From NCBI GenBank assembly GCA_023653245.1, contig JAMNXK010000142.1, forward strand, positions 1 to 6,082: DNA of 6,082 bases, read 5' to 3'. The notes beneath the pieces were generated by a model that was not told the origin of the DNA, made no database searches, and worked only from the letters and a program-made list of their open reading frames with translations. Position 1 is the first letter of the stretch. Every line of letters starts with the position of its first letter. Origin of the DNA: Tagaea sp. (GTDB taxonomy: Bacteria > Pseudomonadota > Alphaproteobacteria > CACIAM-22H2). Of the stretch, positions 4,389 to 6,082 are shown piece after piece. A program made the position numbers and the translations under genes.

Positions 4389-6004
4389 AGCGCGCCGCCA
4401 TCTACGCCCGGGTCTCGACCACCAAGCAGGCCGAGGCGGACCTGTCGATGCCCGACCAGATCGCCCGCTGTCGCGCTTACTGCGAGACCAAGGGCTGGAG
4501 CGTGGTCGAGGTGTTCGAGGAACCGGGGGCCTCGGCTCTGGACGACGACCGGCCGGTGTTCCAGCGCATGATCGACGCCGCCAAGGACGGCACGGGCGGG
4601 TTCGACGGCGTGGTCGTCCATTCGTTCAGCCGGTTCTCGCGCGACACCCTGCACTCGGAGCTTTATATCCGGACCTTGCGCAAACACGGTGTCGAGTTGC
4701 TCTCGATCTCCCAGGAGGTCTCGAACGACCCGATGGGCGAGATCGTGCGCAAGATCTTGAACATGCTCGACGAGCTACAAAGCCGGGAGAACGCCAAGCA
4801 TACCTCCCGGGCCATGCTCGCCAACGCCGCCCTGGGGTTCTGGAACGGGTCGAAGCCGCCTTACGGCTACGCCGTCGAGGTCACCGAGATGCGCGGGAAG
4901 AAGGCCAAGAAGCGACTCGTGCCCGAGCCGGTCGAGGCGGCGCGGGTGTTGGAGGTCTTCGAGCTGGCGGCCGGCAGCCGGGGCCTGGCGATGGGGCTCA
5001 AGGCGATCTGCAACGATCTCAATACGCGCGGCATCCGGCGTCGGGGGCAGCCCTGGATGATGGGCAGCCACCAGAAACTGCTTCATGACCCGGTCTACGT
5101 CGGCAAGCACTGGTTCAATCGCACCGATAGCCGGAACAAGCGGGCGCGACCGCCGTCCGAATGGGTGGCCATGGCGGCCCCGGCGATCGTGCCGGTCGAG
5201 TTGTTCGACGCGGTTCAGGCCGGACTCCACCAGCGGCGACCGAGAGTTACGGCACCCCGACTGGTCAACGGCCCCACGCTCCTGGCCGGGATCATTCGAT
5301 GCGAGAGCTGCGGGGCCGGCATGTCGCTCAATACCGGCAAGGGCGGGCTCTATCGCTACTACGCCTGCTCGACGGCTATGAAGAAGGGCAAGACCGAGTG
5401 CCAGGGCAATCGCGTCCGGATGGATCGCTTGGACATGCTGGTGATCGACGAGTTCGTAAGCCGGATACTGGTGCCAGCACGGCTGCGGGCACTGGTCGAG
5501 GGGCATCTGCGACGCGCGGGCCGCGACGCCGCCAAGCGGGTGGCTCGGATCGATGCGCTGCGTCGAGAGGCCACGGAGGTCGAGAAGGCGTTCGCTTCAC
5601 TCCTCGGCATGGTCGAGAAAGGGCTAGTCGAGATGGATGACCCCTCGCTCAAGCCGCGCCTCGACGCCCTCAAGGCCCGCCGCGCTCAGATCGCCGAGGA
5701 GCGGCGCGCGGTCGAGCGAACCGCCGAGCTGGCGCCGTCGAGCCTGGATGACGTTGCACTCGGTCGGATTGCTGCCGAGGTCGCCGATCGGCTCCGCTAC
5801 GGCGACCCGCGCGTGCGCCAAGCCTATATCCGCGCCTTCATCGGGCGGGTGGGCATCGACAAGAAAACCATCAAGATCGAGGGGCCCAACAGCGCCCTCG
5901 TCGGCGCCGCCAGCGCCGGCGTTCCAAATGGCGCCGGCGAAGTTCTCGGTTTTGCACGGGAATGGCGTCCCCGAGAGGAATCGAACCTCCGACCCGCAGT
6001 TTAG
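4385..6004 (+). CDS. Large serine recombinase (serine integrase), probable integrase of the element
   Basis: This 539-residue enzyme should catalyse site-specific recombination through a 5'-phosphoserine intermediate. The resolvase/invertase catalytic domain spans about 1-150: IYARVST places the nucleophile at S11 with R9, and R83 and R86 lie in HSFSRFSRD, where Ser replaces the Asp seen before Arg in small resolvases. A Recombinase domain follows at about 155-285. A zinc beta-ribbon has four cysteines, C306, C309, C328 and C339. A charged coiled coil spans about 375-447. This is the normal domain order and length range of large serine recombinases. Start ATG 4385 has AAGGAG and an ATGA overlap with the preceding small gene. 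The last 13 residues (527-539, WRPREESNLRPAV) are encoded antisense to the tRNA-Arg gene and are not family sequence, so the stop is supplied by the tRNA. Its place at the tRNA 3' end makes it the best candidate for the element's integrase. Confidence 0.93.
   Translation: MKRAAIYARVSTTKQAEADLSMPDQIARCRAYCETKGWSVVEVFEEPGASALDDDRPVFQRMIDAAKDGTGGFDGVVVHSFSRFSRDTLHSELYIRTLRKHGVELLSISQEVSNDPMGEIVRKILNMLDELQSRENAKHTSRAMLANAALGFWNGSKPPYGYAVEVTEMRGKKAKKRLVPEPVEAARVLEVFELAAGSRGLAMGLKAICNDLNTRGIRRRGQPWMMGSHQKLLHDPVYVGKHWFNRTDSRNKRARPPSEWVAMAAPAIVPVELFDAVQAGLHQRRPRVTAPRLVNGPTLLAGIIRCESCGAGMSLNTGKGGLYRYYACSTAMKKGKTECQGNRVRMDRLDMLVIDEFVSRILVPARLRALVEGHLRRAGRDAAKRVARIDALRREATEVEKAFASLLGMVEKGLVEMDDPSLKPRLDALKARRAQIAEERRAVERTAELAPSSLDDVALGRIAAEVADRLRYGDPRVRQAYIRAFIGRVGIDKKTIKIEGPNSALVGAASAGVPNGAGEVLGFAREWRPREESNLRPAV
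5913..5939. repeat. Paired GCGCCGGCG repeats beside the tRNA junction
   Basis: GCGCCGGCG occurs at 5913-5921 and again at 5931-5939, 18 bp apart start to start. The inner CGCCGGCG is itself palindromic, so the pair is both a direct and an inverted repeat. It lies 24 bp inside the element from the tRNA 3' end, within the serine recombinase C-terminal codons. It could be part of the attachment-site arm, a hairpin downstream of the minus-strand tRNA, or Ala/Gly/Pro codon bias. Confidence 0.4.
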
Positions 6005-6006
6005 GA
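5963..6006. other. Probable attachment-site half (element/tRNA junction)
   Basis: The serine recombinase frame continues without interruption from element DNA into the tRNA and ends in the anticodon loop. If the tRNA 3' half is restored by the element, the att identity segment should lie within the 3' part of the tRNA, from the CCA towards the anticodon loop. The exact crossover cannot be placed, because no exact matching copy is visible elsewhere in the window. Confidence 0.5.
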
Positions 6007-6039
6007 AACTGCTGCTCTATCCGGCTGAGCTACGGGGAC
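5963..6039 (-). tRNA. tRNA-Arg (anticodon CCT)
   Basis: Read on the minus strand, the 77-nt sequence folds as a full cloverleaf. The acceptor stem is GTCCCCG/CGGGGAC, the D-stem GCTC/GAGC, the anticodon stem GCAGT/ACTGC with loop TTCCTAA (anticodon CCT, reading AGG codons), the variable loop GGGTC, and the T-arm GGAGG-TTCGAAT-CCTCT with one G-T pair. Discriminator G and an encoded CCA complete the 3' end (5966-5963). The gene appears intact and functional. Its 3' end faces the recombinase cluster, the usual orientation for element integration into tRNA genes. The short upstream part visible (6040-6082) shows no convincing promoter, and no terminator is seen downstream. Confidence 0.95.
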
Positions 6040-6082
6040 GCGACCGCCCCTTTTAGCACGGAATCACTACACGCAAGCGCCG

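Noticed and set aside
4775..5506. 243-residue minus-strand open frame
   Set aside because: It is antisense to the serine recombinase domain and zinc ribbon and shows no family features.
6040..6082. Promoter for the tRNA-Arg gene
   Set aside because: A TTGCGT and a TGCTAA/CTAAAA element can be found on the minus strand, but the spacing is only about 12-14 bp, too short to support.

Overview
The window is GC-rich, coding-dense bacterial DNA with strong Shine-Dalgarno sequences and G/C-biased third codon positions. Together with the type of tRNA-Arg and the recombinase families, this suggests a high-GC proteobacterium, most likely an alphaproteobacterium. That placement is inference from composition and sequence style. 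The window looks like the integrase end of an integrated mobile element seated at the 3' end of a tRNA-Arg(CCT) gene.

Left flank (1-435): a LacI-family regulator enters from the left edge on the minus strand; only its N-terminal helix-turn-helix start is present. From about 205 to 342 there is a plus-strand coding remnant. Its later part reads like the C-terminus of an IS256/Mutator-type transposase, and its earlier part resembles the wing of a LysR helix-turn-helix domain. The rest, to 435, has no supportable gene, only a short hairpin at 357-380.

Recombinase cluster (436-6004), all on the plus strand: a 60-residue excisionase-like helix-turn-helix protein (436-618); a 664-residue tyrosine recombinase with a long disordered N-terminal extension (754-2748); 5 bp later, a divergent 402-residue tyrosine recombinase with altered motifs (2754-3962); a 171-bp gap with a perfect 18-bp palindrome; an unrecognised 84-residue acidic protein whose start codon lies in a predicted hairpin (4134-4388); and a large serine recombinase (4385-6004) that overlaps the small gene by ATGA. 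No cargo genes are visible between the recombinases.

Right end: a complete tRNA-Arg with anticodon CCT and encoded CCA lies on the minus strand (5963-6039). The serine recombinase reads into it antisense for its last 13 codons and stops in the anticodon loop. This is the usual geometry of an integrase next to its attachment site. The serine recombinase is therefore the likely integrase, and the small helix-turn-helix protein or the 84-residue protein is a candidate directionality factor. The tyrosine recombinase pair may belong to a second, nested mobile unit or act with the serine enzyme. The opposite end of the element is not clearly visible in this window.
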